Below, piece by piece: positions 22,536-30,582 of a DNA stretch of 64,000 nt. Every line of letters begins with the position of its first letter. The first letter of the stretch is position 1. Made by a program: the position numbers and the translations under genes. The notes beneath the pieces were generated by a model that ran no database searches, was not told the origin of the DNA, and saw only the letters and a program-made list of their open reading frames with translations. Source of the DNA: a virus. The stretch covers positions 1 to 64,000 of the IMG/VR virus record IMGVR_UViG_3300032607_000700; one strand, written 5' to 3'.

Positions 22536-22935
22536 CTGGTGGTTGGTAACCGGTGGCTTTATAGTCAGCTTGCCCAAATATAACTCCACGTACACCACCG
22601 ATAGGATTGGCAGTGTCACCTATTCGACGTGGAATCAAATGCACATGTGGATACATCACAGTTTGTCCAGCACTGGGGCCCATATTGATACCAATATTGA
22701 ATCCATCACATTTGCCGGTAGCTACCATGTCACGGCCATACCGCATGGCTGATTCCATACAGTCAATGATCACCGCATCAGTGTTGTGGTTGGGCACAAA
22801 CAACAAATGACCACGGGTCACTGGGTATCGATCTTCAAACACAGTGACATGAAAGTCACTTAGCTCTTGTATTTTTAGATCCCAAGGTGCCACGCCCGCA
22901 GCTTGAGCTTCATCTAATGTGTCGTAATGTATCAT
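22531..22935 (-). CDS. HIT-family hydrolase
   Basis: The His-triad motif MYPHVHLIPRR lies near the C terminus, preceded by RYPVTRGHLLFVPNH, the usual HIT beta strands. HIT enzymes split nucleotide phosphoanhydride or phosphoramidate bonds. The ATG at 22935 follows the folE stop after one base. A role in clearing nucleotide by-products of the deazaguanine or sugar pathway is possible but unproven. Confidence 0.85.
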   Translation of the reverse strand: MIHYDTLDEAQAAGVAPWDLKIQELSDFHVTVFEDRYPVTRGHLLFVPNHNTDAVIIDCMESAMRYGRDMVATGKCDGFNIGINMGPSAGQTVMYPHVHLIPRRIGDTANPIGGVRGVIFGQADYKATGYQPPV

Positions 22936-22936
22936 A

Positions 22937-23725
22937 TTAGTTGCCATTCCTTGATTGTAGTTTAATGTTGTCAAAGAATTCTTTCTTTGTTCCTGGGTCT
23001 GTTAAGAAAGCACCTTTGAGCACAGTGGTTTGTGTTAGACTATTATGAGCCATTACTCCTCTATTTTCTACACATCCGTGTGTCATTTCAATGTAGACAC
23101 CAACATTCTCACTATCAGTAGCCTTCATGATTTCTCTTGCGATGTCGTTGCATAGTTCTTCTTGTAGTGTTCCTCGTCGGGCACACCATTGTGCGATACG
23201 AGTATATTTAGAAAGACCAATGAGTTTATTAGCGGCAATGATACCGATGTAGGCAACCCCAGATACAGGCTGGTGATGATGAGAGCACATGGACCGTAGC
23301 TCACTGCGAACCACGAGCATGCCTTCGTAACGGTCGTTGCTATCATTGGGAAACGCTGTTGCGTCAGGTGCTGGTTCATATCGACCTTCCATGATTTCCT
23401 TATAGTACATCTTGGCCAAACGTTTTGCTGTGCCTTTGCTGTTGGGATCTGTTTCACGATCAATCAGCAAAGTGTCTAACACTTGCTCAAATGCTTGTGT
23501 TGCTTCGTTGATCAGATGTTCTTTATCAGTGTCATTAAGATAGTCACTGATGTTGTCGCCTGCCCAAAATCTCTTACCATCTGCTCGCATACGTTCGCGA
23601 ATCACTGTGCTTAGATACTTGCCCTGTGCTACGTCTTGTTTTTTAACATACAAGTTTTTTCCTTCCAACGAAACAAATTCTTCTGTTTGTGGATGTAAAA
23701 GTGGATCTGGTTGAAATTTTAGCAT
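22937..23725 (-). CDS. folE: GTP cyclohydrolase I
   Basis: The C-terminal two thirds hold the FolE signature: VVRSELRSMCSHHHQPVSG (zinc Cys and His), NKLIGLSKYTRIAQW, QEELCNDIAREIM and a second zinc Cys in EMTHGCVENRG. It converts GTP to dihydroneopterin triphosphate, the entry of the preQ0 route. The first 90 residues are phage-specific. AAAGAG precedes the ATG. Confidence 0.92.
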   Translation of the reverse strand: MLKFQPDPLLHPQTEEFVSLEGKNLYVKKQDVAQGKYLSTVIRERMRADGKRFWAGDNISDYLNDTDKEHLINEATQAFEQVLDTLLIDRETDPNSKGTAKRLAKMYYKEIMEGRYEPAPDATAFPNDSNDRYEGMLVVRSELRSMCSHHHQPVSGVAYIGIIAANKLIGLSKYTRIAQWCARRGTLQEELCNDIAREIMKATDSENVGVYIEMTHGCVENRGVMAHNSLTQTTVLKGAFLTDPGTKKEFFDNIKLQSRNGN

Positions 23726-23882
23726 GATACTCTTTAATGGTTATGTTTTGTAAATCTGGATACTGTACAAACTTGAGACCCAGGTTTAGTCTTTTCAATT
23801 GCTGGCTCTGGGTAATATATTTAGGTCGCAACCAGCATTTTGGTATTTTATTTTCACTTGAAACACATTGTGTACATATCAT

Positions 23883-23912
23883 AGTATAACATTGCTGTGC
23901 TGTATTTGTAAA
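23883..23912 (-). promoter_or_regulatory. Promoter for folE
   Basis: TTTACA, 18 bases, TATACT on the minus strand, giving a leader of about 150 bases before the folE ATG. The leader holds no gene I can support. Confidence 0.55.
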
Positions 23913-23943
23913 GATTTAGTGTGGTCAAAACTCAAAAATTTTC

Positions 23944-24885
23944 TCAAACATACCAAGACCATGCATGTTGAATCATATCATCTAGTGTGTGTCGGCGCCA
24001 TGTTGGAACCAATTTATTAAACTTTGCGGCACTGGCAGTGAGCACAGCAGGATCGCCAGTTCGTCGAGGCTCCGGCAACACTGCTACATAACCTGCAATT
24101 GCAGCAGCCTGGGTTAGGATTTCTTTCACACTAGTGCCAGTGTCAGATCCCAGATTATAAACACCAGATGGCACAGCAGCATTCAACGCACACAAATGAG
24201 CATGAGCAATGTCTTCCACATGAACATAATCACGTATGCAAGTTCCGTCGGGCGTTTGGTAATCATTACCATACAAAGAAAACTGTTTGTTATCACGAGT
24301 GGCTTCTAGGATTCTAGCAATCACATGAGTAGCACCAGGTTCCTGTCCATGGCGTCCTAGACCATCTGCACCACATGCATTGAAGTAACGGAATGCCACA
24401 TAGTCAAGATTGTATGCACGATGATAGCTGGCCAATACTTGTTCAATCATGCGTTTGCTTTCCCCGTATGGGCTTATTGGCTCACATGGATCAACTTCTG
24501 AACATGAATCTAGTATTGGCTCGCCATATACAGATGCACTTGAACTAAAAATAAATCTAGTCTTGGGCAAGGCATTGGTCACAAGATCCAACAAATGTAT
24601 GGTCTTGATCACATTGTTGTGGTAGTAGTCTGACGGATGTTTAACGCTGGGCCCTACCAAACTGGTACCAGCACAATGAATGATGGCTGCAGGTTGTATC
24701 TGTATCACGTTTGTCTTGGCTTGATCGCTATCAAAGTCTGCCTGGACAAACTGATCAAACACATCTTTCAATCGTGCAGCACATGGCCTACGATCAATAC
24801 CAATTACCCTGTGCCCAGCATCTGACAATGCCAATGCAACTTGTCCACCAATATAGCCCGAGGCACCAGTTACCACCACATGCAT
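23944..24885 (-). CDS. galE: UDP-glucose 4-epimerase-like (GalE)
   Basis: The start MHVVVTGASGYIGGQVALAL at 24885 gives the NAD motif GxxGxxG at once. Further markers are IIHCAGTSLVGPSV, FSSSASVYGEP, SPYGESKRMIEQVL (Y-x-x-x-K), YFNACGADGLGRHG and CIRDYVHVEDIAHAH. It interconverts UDP-Glc and UDP-Gal or the N-acetyl forms. One base separates it from the glycosyltransferase upstream. Confidence 0.9.
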   Translation of the reverse strand: MHVVVTGASGYIGGQVALALSDAGHRVIGIDRRPCAARLKDVFDQFVQADFDSDQAKTNVIQIQPAAIIHCAGTSLVGPSVKHPSDYYHNNVIKTIHLLDLVTNALPKTRFIFSSSASVYGEPILDSCSEVDPCEPISPYGESKRMIEQVLASYHRAYNLDYVAFRYFNACGADGLGRHGQEPGATHVIARILEATRDNKQFSLYGNDYQTPDGTCIRDYVHVEDIAHAHLCALNAAVPSGVYNLGSDTGTSVKEILTQAAAIAGYVAVLPEPRRTGDPAVLTASAAKFNKLVPTWRRHTLDDMIQHAWSWYV

Positions 24886-24886
24886 T

Positions 24887-26062
24887 TTAGAATTTTGCTT
24901 CTCTGGTGTGTTTTCTGTAATCCACGCCCATACGCAACATACTGTCGCCGTTGCCTTGAAGGATATCAATCACACGATCAATTGTACCGTCGTTGCGATT
25001 GCTAATTTGTCCCATGCGTGGATGTTGCCATGATAGTAGTATTTCCAACTTGTTTAGGGCATCTTCAATTGACCAAGGAACATAAAGTCTGGAATGGTCA
25101 TTACTAAAAGTTTCAGGGAAAGACCTATAAGCAGGGTATAGAACATTACACCCAAGAGCATCTGCTTCACTGACTGTGTTGGAAACCCAATCTTGAAGGG
25201 CACAATTAAACACAACACGACTATCATTAACAATATTATAGTAATCATTCTTTTCCAAGTCTTCATAGATCACAAGTTTGCCTGCTGCTTGCAAATCACG
25301 GGTACGTTGCATATAACTTTCGCTATTCGATTTCAACTTACCGCCACTGCAAACTGCAAACTCCACTGTGATATCAGGATGACGAGCATGCCATGCTTCA
25401 ATCAGATCCATGTAAAAGTCTGGTTGCTTTTCTTGATCCCAACGTGCTGAGAATACCACACGCAATTTACGCTCTTCCCAGCTCTTGATACTGGCAACTC
25501 GTGATTGCACTTCTGCTTTGCCAAATGCCAGGCCAGAGATATTGTAGATTGGGGCCTTCCAACCTGCAATTTTCATGTGCATTACCATTTCTTCATTAGT
25601 GGCCAATACACCATCTACGAATGAGTCCACCATGCGTTCGTAGTGGCCCATAAAGTCACTCATGCCCCAGACATGTACAAAATCATCAGGGTCAATACTC
25701 TGAGCAAGACAACGAACAAAGATCCGTGGACGCAATGACTCTGGGATCTGTTTAAGGATGTAAGGCAAAGATTCAATTCCTGGTTGAAACATATCTTCAA
25801 AGTAGATGATATCTTCATTGGAACATGCTCCGGCTTTCATCATGCGTATCAGATTCATCAGCTGGCTCATACCAAAGTATGTACGACCATGCGCATCTAG
25901 CACTTGACCAGTCACAATGGCTTGATCATTGCTGAGGGTGTCTCCAGGTACTACCACATAATCAATACCACGGCGATCAAACACCGCAGTATTCCAGTCT
26001 TGTAGTTGTAGAGTGTACCGTGCTTTATAGGGCTCTAGGCCCATGTAAAACAACTTTCTCAT
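24887..26062 (-). CDS. GT-B glycosyltransferase-like protein
   Basis: The 391-residue protein has a Rossmann-like N-terminal half and a C-terminal donor-binding half: LRVVFSARWDQEKQPDFY, then YEDLEKNDYYNIVNDSRVV and the acidic region NTVSEADALGCNVLYPAYRS, as in GT4-like enzymes. A DNA glucosyltransferase or a surface-glycan transferase are both possible. It overlaps the upstream gene by four bases. Confidence 0.7.
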   Translation of the reverse strand: MRKLFYMGLEPYKARYTLQLQDWNTAVFDRRGIDYVVVPGDTLSNDQAIVTGQVLDAHGRTYFGMSQLMNLIRMMKAGACSNEDIIYFEDMFQPGIESLPYILKQIPESLRPRIFVRCLAQSIDPDDFVHVWGMSDFMGHYERMVDSFVDGVLATNEEMVMHMKIAGWKAPIYNISGLAFGKAEVQSRVASIKSWEERKLRVVFSARWDQEKQPDFYMDLIEAWHARHPDITVEFAVCSGGKLKSNSESYMQRTRDLQAAGKLVIYEDLEKNDYYNIVNDSRVVFNCALQDWVSNTVSEADALGCNVLYPAYRSFPETFSNDHSRLYVPWSIEDALNKLEILLSWQHPRMGQISNRNDGTIDRVIDILQGNGDSMLRMGVDYRKHTREAKF

Positions 26063-26283
26063 GCTCGATAACCAGCCAATCGACGAGTGTCTTCATCCCA
26101 CATGTTCTTGGCCGGCTTGCCCTGGCTGTGTTTGTTAAATTGTTGGAACGCATAACTGCGGAAGTTATACAAGTCCGCCTCGTTGAACTTGTATCCGTAA
26201 TCCACACAGAACTCGCGATATCGGTCTAGATCCTCCAGAGTTTGTTCAGTACGGGGGTTGTTTTTGATTATGATTTTGGCCAT
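26059..26283 (-). CDS. Unknown 74-residue protein
   Basis: The sequence MAKIIIKNNPRTEQTLEDL is followed by a helical, Tyr-rich body (YREFCVDYGYKFNEADLY) resembling small phage-conserved proteins. It is coupled to the glycosyltransferase by a four-base overlap. Function unknown. Confidence 0.6.
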   Translation of the reverse strand: MAKIIIKNNPRTEQTLEDLDRYREFCVDYGYKFNEADLYNFRSYAFQQFNKHSQGKPAKNMWDEDTRRLAGYRA

Positions 26284-26292
26284 GATATTTCC

Positions 26293-26526
26293 TTATTTGT
26301 TATCTTCAATATAAACTAATGTGTTGTTGGGCATACCCAGAAAGGTGCCACAACCAACAACTTCACCTTGCTCATCAATCTGAACATCTCTACGCCCAAT
26401 ATTGATACTCAATACTTTGGTGCCGTCATCGTCTATGATTTCGGCCAATACTCCATCTTTTGCCAAATAAGGTTCACCAAAATTTTCATTGATGACCCCA
26501 CATAATTTTTCTAAAGAGAGACTCAT
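26293..26526 (-). CDS. Unknown 77-residue protein
   Basis: AGGAAACAAA precedes the ATG. The sequence starts MSLSLEKLCGVINENFGEP and is beta-rich (DGTKVLSINIGRRDVQID). No family recognised. Confidence 0.6.
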   Translation of the reverse strand: MSLSLEKLCGVINENFGEPYLAKDGVLAEIIDDDGTKVLSINIGRRDVQIDEQGEVVGCGTFLGMPNNTLVYIEDNK

Positions 26527-26568
26527 TTTGTTTCCTATGTTAAATAAATAATGATAGAAAGATAAGTT

Positions 26569-26703
26569 ATGCCTAAGTTAACCAACCCTACCACTAATGA
26601 TACTTGTTTTTTGTGCGGATGTCAGGCAAAGTGTTCTATATCCATTGATGAACTGTACGAGAGCATCAATATTTTACTGACTGTGCCGGGTAAGTTAGTT
26701 TAA
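26569..26703 (+). CDS. 44-residue Cys-rich plus-strand ORF
   Basis: The frame starts MPKLTNPTTNDTCFLCGCQ and has four Cys in ten residues, like a zinc knuckle. It is on the opposite strand to its neighbours and overlaps the end of the minus-strand gene at 26666 by 38 bases. AAATAAATAAT upstream resembles a late promoter. It could be a small late gene or chance. Confidence 0.35.
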   Translation: MPKLTNPTTNDTCFLCGCQAKCSISIDELYESINILLTVPGKLV

Positions 26704-27118
26704 ATTTTATTAAACAACCATTCTCGCCATCTTCACTAACTTCAATCCATATTTCTTTGTCCGGATATCTGGCAGCGATCTGATCGTAAAGATCCTCTGC
26801 CATCATTTCACAACTTTTGTAGTCAAGTTGCAAGGTTCCGTCTTGATATAGATTCTCAAGCCAGCGTTTGAATTGAATGAACTCTATGGCTCTATCTGAA
26901 TGTTCGACATCAATCCACACCCTGAAATGAAAGATGTGACGGTGAGCAGTAGCAAGAAACGATACATCATATTCATCTCCAGTGGCCAATGCAGGATCTG
27001 TGGCAGCAGCTGGATATTTATGGATGCCTTCTTTGCGGAATGTGACCCAGATCTTGCGATCTGCACGAGAGCGAACTCGCTCTCGTTGTTCTAGCAATAA
27101 TTGTTCTCTTTGCATCAT
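26666..27118 (-). CDS. Second QueD-like T-fold protein (tentative)
   Basis: I place the start at ATG 27118 near a GGA, just after the upstream stop. The body HRHIFHFRVWIDVEHSDRAI, EFIQFKRWLENLYQ, LDYKSCEMMAEDLYDQI and IEVSEDGENGCLIKF follows the order of QueD/PTPS proteins: H-x-H strand, 'DF..LK' strand, helix before the C-terminal E. The usual N-terminal zinc His and catalytic Cys are not obvious, so it may be a repurposed T-fold protein in the deazaguanine pathway. Confidence 0.5.
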   Translation of the reverse strand: MMQREQLLLEQRERVRSRADRKIWVTFRKEGIHKYPAAATDPALATGDEYDVSFLATAHRHIFHFRVWIDVEHSDRAIEFIQFKRWLENLYQDGTLQLDYKSCEMMAEDLYDQIAARYPDKEIWIEVSEDGENGCLIKFKLTYPAQSVKY

Positions 27119-27122
27119 AACA

Positions 27123-27680
27123 TTATTCCAAAGTAAAAAGATTGTGAAAAGTTGATCGAGACATGGCCTCAAGTTTCTTCATGGCGCCATCTGTGAATCT
27201 AAACTGATATGATCTAGAACCATTGGCCTGTCGCTCAAAAAACCCATAGAAACCACCTGATATGTAATCACTCTCATTGCCTAGAATGATTTTTTGTCTA
27301 GCTGCTTCGTAGCATTTTTCAATTTTTTCTTGTATGTGAGATATTGAAAAATTATACACTTCTGCCGAGACTATGACTTGATCTTTGGTCTTGACTCGAT
27401 ATTGTCTCTGTAATTTGCCATAGATCACAGATTCTCTGTACGGAGTCAATTTAATATCCTCGGGAGTCATCCTACCAACTGTGTGTGCTGAAACAGCATC
27501 AAGATCTCTTGATTTGACTTCTGTTTCGATCTCCGGTATATCTGGCCCGGGCGCATTAGACATAGGATAGCCTTGCTCGCCAAGTTCCTTTTCAATATAT
27601 CGACCTGCTGCGCCACCAAAATTTGATGGGACCAATTTACCAACCATTTTCGCTTTGAGTTGAATAACTTTGGCTTTCAT
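27123..27680 (-). CDS. PD-(D/E)XK-type nuclease, MutH/restriction-enzyme-like (tentative)
   Basis: The N-terminal region NFGGAAGRYIEKELGEQGYP followed by APGPDIPEIETEVKSRDLD gives the spacing D, then E-x-K expected of the PD-(D/E)XK fold, with the upstream G-R-x-I-E helix seen in MutH-like enzymes. It is 185 residues. It is linked by a four-base overlap to the gene next to DpdA. A nuclease that spares deazaguanine-modified phage DNA and cuts host DNA would fit; this is inference. Confidence 0.5.
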   Translation of the reverse strand: MKAKVIQLKAKMVGKLVPSNFGGAAGRYIEKELGEQGYPMSNAPGPDIPEIETEVKSRDLDAVSAHTVGRMTPEDIKLTPYRESVIYGKLQRQYRVKTKDQVIVSAEVYNFSISHIQEKIEKCYEAARQKIILGNESDYISGGFYGFFERQANGSRSYQFRFTDGAMKKLEAMSRSTFHNLFTLE

Positions 27681-28183
27681 AACAGTTCATCCTTGGTATA
27701 TTTAGACCAGTCAGTAAAGTGGTCACGATTTTGTAGTTCATGTATGCTGTGACACCAAACACCCGGGTTGGTGGCAGCAAAGTCCTTGTCGTCTATTTTG
27801 AGTGTGGCATTATAGCCCAACAGTTTGATATACGGCAGCTTGACCGAGATCATTGGAATAAAATTATGATCTTCTGTTAGGCTGGATTCCAACAGGCCTT
27901 CTACACAGTTGACATCAATATCAAGTGTACACAGATACCCTTTTTGCAAAAAGTACAAAATCATATTTTCCCACTGCGACCACTTTATGAAGTCGGTAGT
28001 GTTGATGTTTGGGAAACTTTGATTGGCACCAAAATAGATATGCTCACAGCCTTGTATATTGGCAACAATATCATCCACACTTTGCACACCAACCACAAAC
28101 AAGGTTTTCTTGCCCAATGCTGGAGTGTGTTCTACTTCAGTTCCATAAAAGAACTTGGCGTTCTCATGGCCTTCTCGATTCAT
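27677..28183 (-). CDS. Unknown 168-residue protein coupled to dpdA
   Basis: The protein starts MNREGHENAKFFYGTEVEH and alternates strands and helices (LFVVGVQSVDDIVANIQG, LCTLDIDVNCVEGLL). It overlaps dpdA by four bases. Genes of this kind beside phage dpdA may be partners in DNA modification, but no fold is recognised. Confidence 0.6.
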   Translation of the reverse strand: MNREGHENAKFFYGTEVEHTPALGKKTLFVVGVQSVDDIVANIQGCEHIYFGANQSFPNINTTDFIKWSQWENMILYFLQKGYLCTLDIDVNCVEGLLESSLTEDHNFIPMISVKLPYIKLLGYNATLKIDDKDFAATNPGVWCHSIHELQNRDHFTDWSKYTKDELL

Positions 28184-29742
28184 ATTTGATCCTGTTCAAG
28201 TTGTTGCAATGCATGTGAGTTTAACAGATCTTCGGGATCAGCGTCAACTTGTTCCACATCAAATAATGCCGAAAACTGTGTATTGGCATTCATGGCCTTC
28301 TTGCCTTTGAATCCACGTGTGCCAATGATATCCATCCAATATCTGCTGTATGATTCTATAATGGCTTCGGACTCTGCACGATCCGTGGTGGCAAATATAG
28401 CCTCCACAATATCTGCAAAGTGAGCATGATCACCGTTTTCGTTCCACATCATGTAAGGCCATGATCCAGAATCAAATGTACGATTGGCACGTTGTACAGC
28501 TTCCAGGTGCATCCACACATTATGGCCCATCAACAGTGCATATGAGAATGAATCCCAAGATGTCTTGCCTTCTTTACCAATCTTGTTTAGATCGCCGGGC
28601 TTGTAGATACACACATCCTTCATGGTCAATAATCGACTGATTGGGCTTTCATCAAAGTGATCAACCAATTTATCTGCTAGCACTGCTGTACCGTAAGGTC
28701 GTGTGTCTGTGCTGTATTTTTTATCATCAGCAATAGGGCTCATTCTATAACACCACTTTTCATTGTGCGCTAGATCAATGTGATGATACACTTGACCATT
28801 AGCGGTGGCCAGAAATGGACTTGCACAGTCAAAAGAAATAGTGAAATTGGGATTCACATACTTTCTAATGGCTCGCTGAATCACAGTAAGCAGTACCGCC
28901 CATTCCAGTTTTGATGTACCCAAGAAGTGCATCCAGTCGTGCTTGCCCTGTTGCAATAAATTATCATGCCGCAATGCTACCAAACGTTTGAGAACCAGAT
29001 GCACATCGCACATGTTCTGGCCACCCATACTCCAACCATCAAAATGTGTGGTAGGATACTTTGCAGGATCACAAAAGTCTTTCATTTCCTGATACCATTG
29101 TTCTGCTGAGGTGTGATTGTCACCTTGTAACACGTTCAAGAACCGGGCTCCACCGTTTTCTTTACCTTTGCGATGGGCCATGAAGTATTTGTTGTTGAAC
29201 TTGGTGGCATCCACAGCTTCTTGTAGTGTGGTAATTTGACAGGCTCGTGATGCTTTCTTGTCATGAATAACCCAGGTGGGAATATCCAAGATCATTCCGT
29301 AGTCACTCACACTATCCAACCAGGTCAGCACTGCTGAACGTTTCTTTTGAGCTTTGGCACAGCCTGAATTGGCACGCCAATCACCTTCCCACAAGCCCTT
29401 GGCAATCTGGAATCCTCCAGAGTCTCCTAGCATAAACGTGCCAGGTTCTCGATTGCGAACCATGTCTTCTGACCAGTCTTGCTTGGCAAGATCTAGATTA
29501 GCGTGCCCACCTGAATACAAACTCCAGCGATATGGAAACAATGCTTTTTGGCTGTTGAGCCAATTCATCATTTCCATATCTGTCAGCCCAGCTGGCATAC
29601 GTGCAGGATCCACATATGGCCCATTGCGTTGCTTGCCCACGAACGTGGCATAGAATCCTGAGATGGCCGGAAGGAAAACGGCGTATTGGCTTTGACCATC
29701 TGGACCAGTTTGCTTGGCTGTGAGATTGTCTTGATTGATCAC
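28180..29742 (-). CDS. dpdA: DpdA-like DNA transglycosylase
   Basis: The 520-residue protein has the tRNA-guanine transglycosylase core: FMLGDSGGFQIAKG (base-binding DSGGFQ), FDGWSMGGQNMC (the glycine loop) and TISFDCASPF (nucleophile Asp region). Long insertions and the absence of the TGT zinc site are typical of DpdA, which swaps guanine in DNA for a 7-deazaguanine. With FolE, QueD and QueE it implies modified phage DNA that resists host restriction. Which derivative is inserted cannot be read from the sequence. Confidence 0.85.
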   Translation of the reverse strand: MINQDNLTAKQTGPDGQSQYAVFLPAISGFYATFVGKQRNGPYVDPARMPAGLTDMEMMNWLNSQKALFPYRWSLYSGGHANLDLAKQDWSEDMVRNREPGTFMLGDSGGFQIAKGLWEGDWRANSGCAKAQKKRSAVLTWLDSVSDYGMILDIPTWVIHDKKASRACQITTLQEAVDATKFNNKYFMAHRKGKENGGARFLNVLQGDNHTSAEQWYQEMKDFCDPAKYPTTHFDGWSMGGQNMCDVHLVLKRLVALRHDNLLQQGKHDWMHFLGTSKLEWAVLLTVIQRAIRKYVNPNFTISFDCASPFLATANGQVYHHIDLAHNEKWCYRMSPIADDKKYSTDTRPYGTAVLADKLVDHFDESPISRLLTMKDVCIYKPGDLNKIGKEGKTSWDSFSYALLMGHNVWMHLEAVQRANRTFDSGSWPYMMWNENGDHAHFADIVEAIFATTDRAESEAIIESYSRYWMDIIGTRGFKGKKAMNANTQFSALFDVEQVDADPEDLLNSHALQQLEQDQI

Positions 29743-30461
29743 TTGGTTTGTGCAGGTAAAATGTAGTTGTAAACTGCCATACCAGAATCCACTGTGATCT
29801 GCATACAGCCGTCATCACTGATCTTCATGGTCTTGTCTCCAACCAGGCCCAAAATACTGATCACTTGTGGAATAGGCCAAGACCAGGTGCGTTTGAGATT
29901 GCCAGTTACATCATGTTGAAACACAAAGTTACCGCTGTGTGTGGAATGATCTCCAAAGAAAAACTTCAGATGCTTGTCTTCAACTTTGACTTGAAAGTTA
30001 GTTTCTTCAGAGTTGGCCTGCCACTGCATTTTCAAACGCTGAATAGCTGCCACTGTGGGTTCAAAGGTGATATGCCAGTTTACACCTTTGAATTTCAAGG
30101 TCTTGAGTTTGTCATTCACAACTTCACTGGCCATGAACCTGTAGTTGTTGCGGAAGTCTCCTGTTTTGTTTTCAAAGTTGATGCCATCTGGTTCGCCAGT
30201 ACTTCTACGTGTGATAGTTAACTTGGCATCTTCACGATACTCTTGCAGGTTAATCAAAGTCTTGATTTTGCCAAGATTGGGCATACCAAACGTGCCAACA
30301 AAATCAGCAACAGGGTTGGCAAATTGTGCTTCCACAATAACTGAATTATCAGCAGCCAGGCCGTTTACTGTTGTGGCTGCATCTGTGCCGGTGACTTTGA
30401 TCAAGTCGATACAGCCAAGATCAAATGTGTGTTGCACTAGGTCTAAGAGATTGTCTTTCAT
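29739..30461 (-). CDS. 45: DNA polymerase sliding clamp, gp45-like
   Basis: The 240-residue protein matches T4 gp45 in length and pattern: VNGLAADNSVIVEAQF, LINLQEYREDAKLTI, WSWPIPQVISILGLVGDKTM and SGMAVYNYILPA at the C terminus. It forms the trimeric ring that tethers the polymerase and, in T4, activates late transcription. It has its own consensus promoter and overlaps dpdA by four bases. Confidence 0.88.
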   Translation of the reverse strand: MKDNLLDLVQHTFDLGCIDLIKVTGTDAATTVNGLAADNSVIVEAQFANPVADFVGTFGMPNLGKIKTLINLQEYREDAKLTITRRSTGEPDGINFENKTGDFRNNYRFMASEVVNDKLKTLKFKGVNWHITFEPTVAAIQRLKMQWQANSEETNFQVKVEDKHLKFFFGDHSTHSGNFVFQHDVTGNLKRTWSWPIPQVISILGLVGDKTMKISDDGCMQITVDSGMAVYNYILPAQTK

Positions 30462-30508
30462 TTTTGGGTCCTTTTAAATAATATTCTCAATTGGTCTAAG
30501 TCTAAACC

Positions 30509-30537
30509 ATTATAGTGTTGTATGACAAGAATGTCAA
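30509..30537 (-). promoter_or_regulatory. Consensus promoter for the clamp
   Basis: TTGACA, 17 bases, TATAAT, a full sigma70 consensus, about 45 bases before the clamp ATG. Confidence 0.8.
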
Positions 30538-30565
30538 CTACTTTTGGTGGAATTTGTTCTGCTGT

Positions 30566-30582
30566 CACTGAGTTACTCAGTG
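30566..30582 (-). other. Stem-loop after the polymerase C-terminal gene
   Basis: CACTGAG, loop TTA (TAA on the minus strand), CTCAGTG, immediately after the stop at 30583. There is no U-run; it may protect a 3' end or weakly terminate. Confidence 0.5.

Noticed and set aside
23643-23882. 79-residue minus-strand ORF upstream of folE
   Set aside because: Its ATG directly abuts the -10 box, it has no SD and it overlaps 83 bases of folE.
27003-27020. CATAAATA late box inside the QueD-like gene
   Set aside because: It lies deep in coding sequence with no gene start nearby; likely chance.
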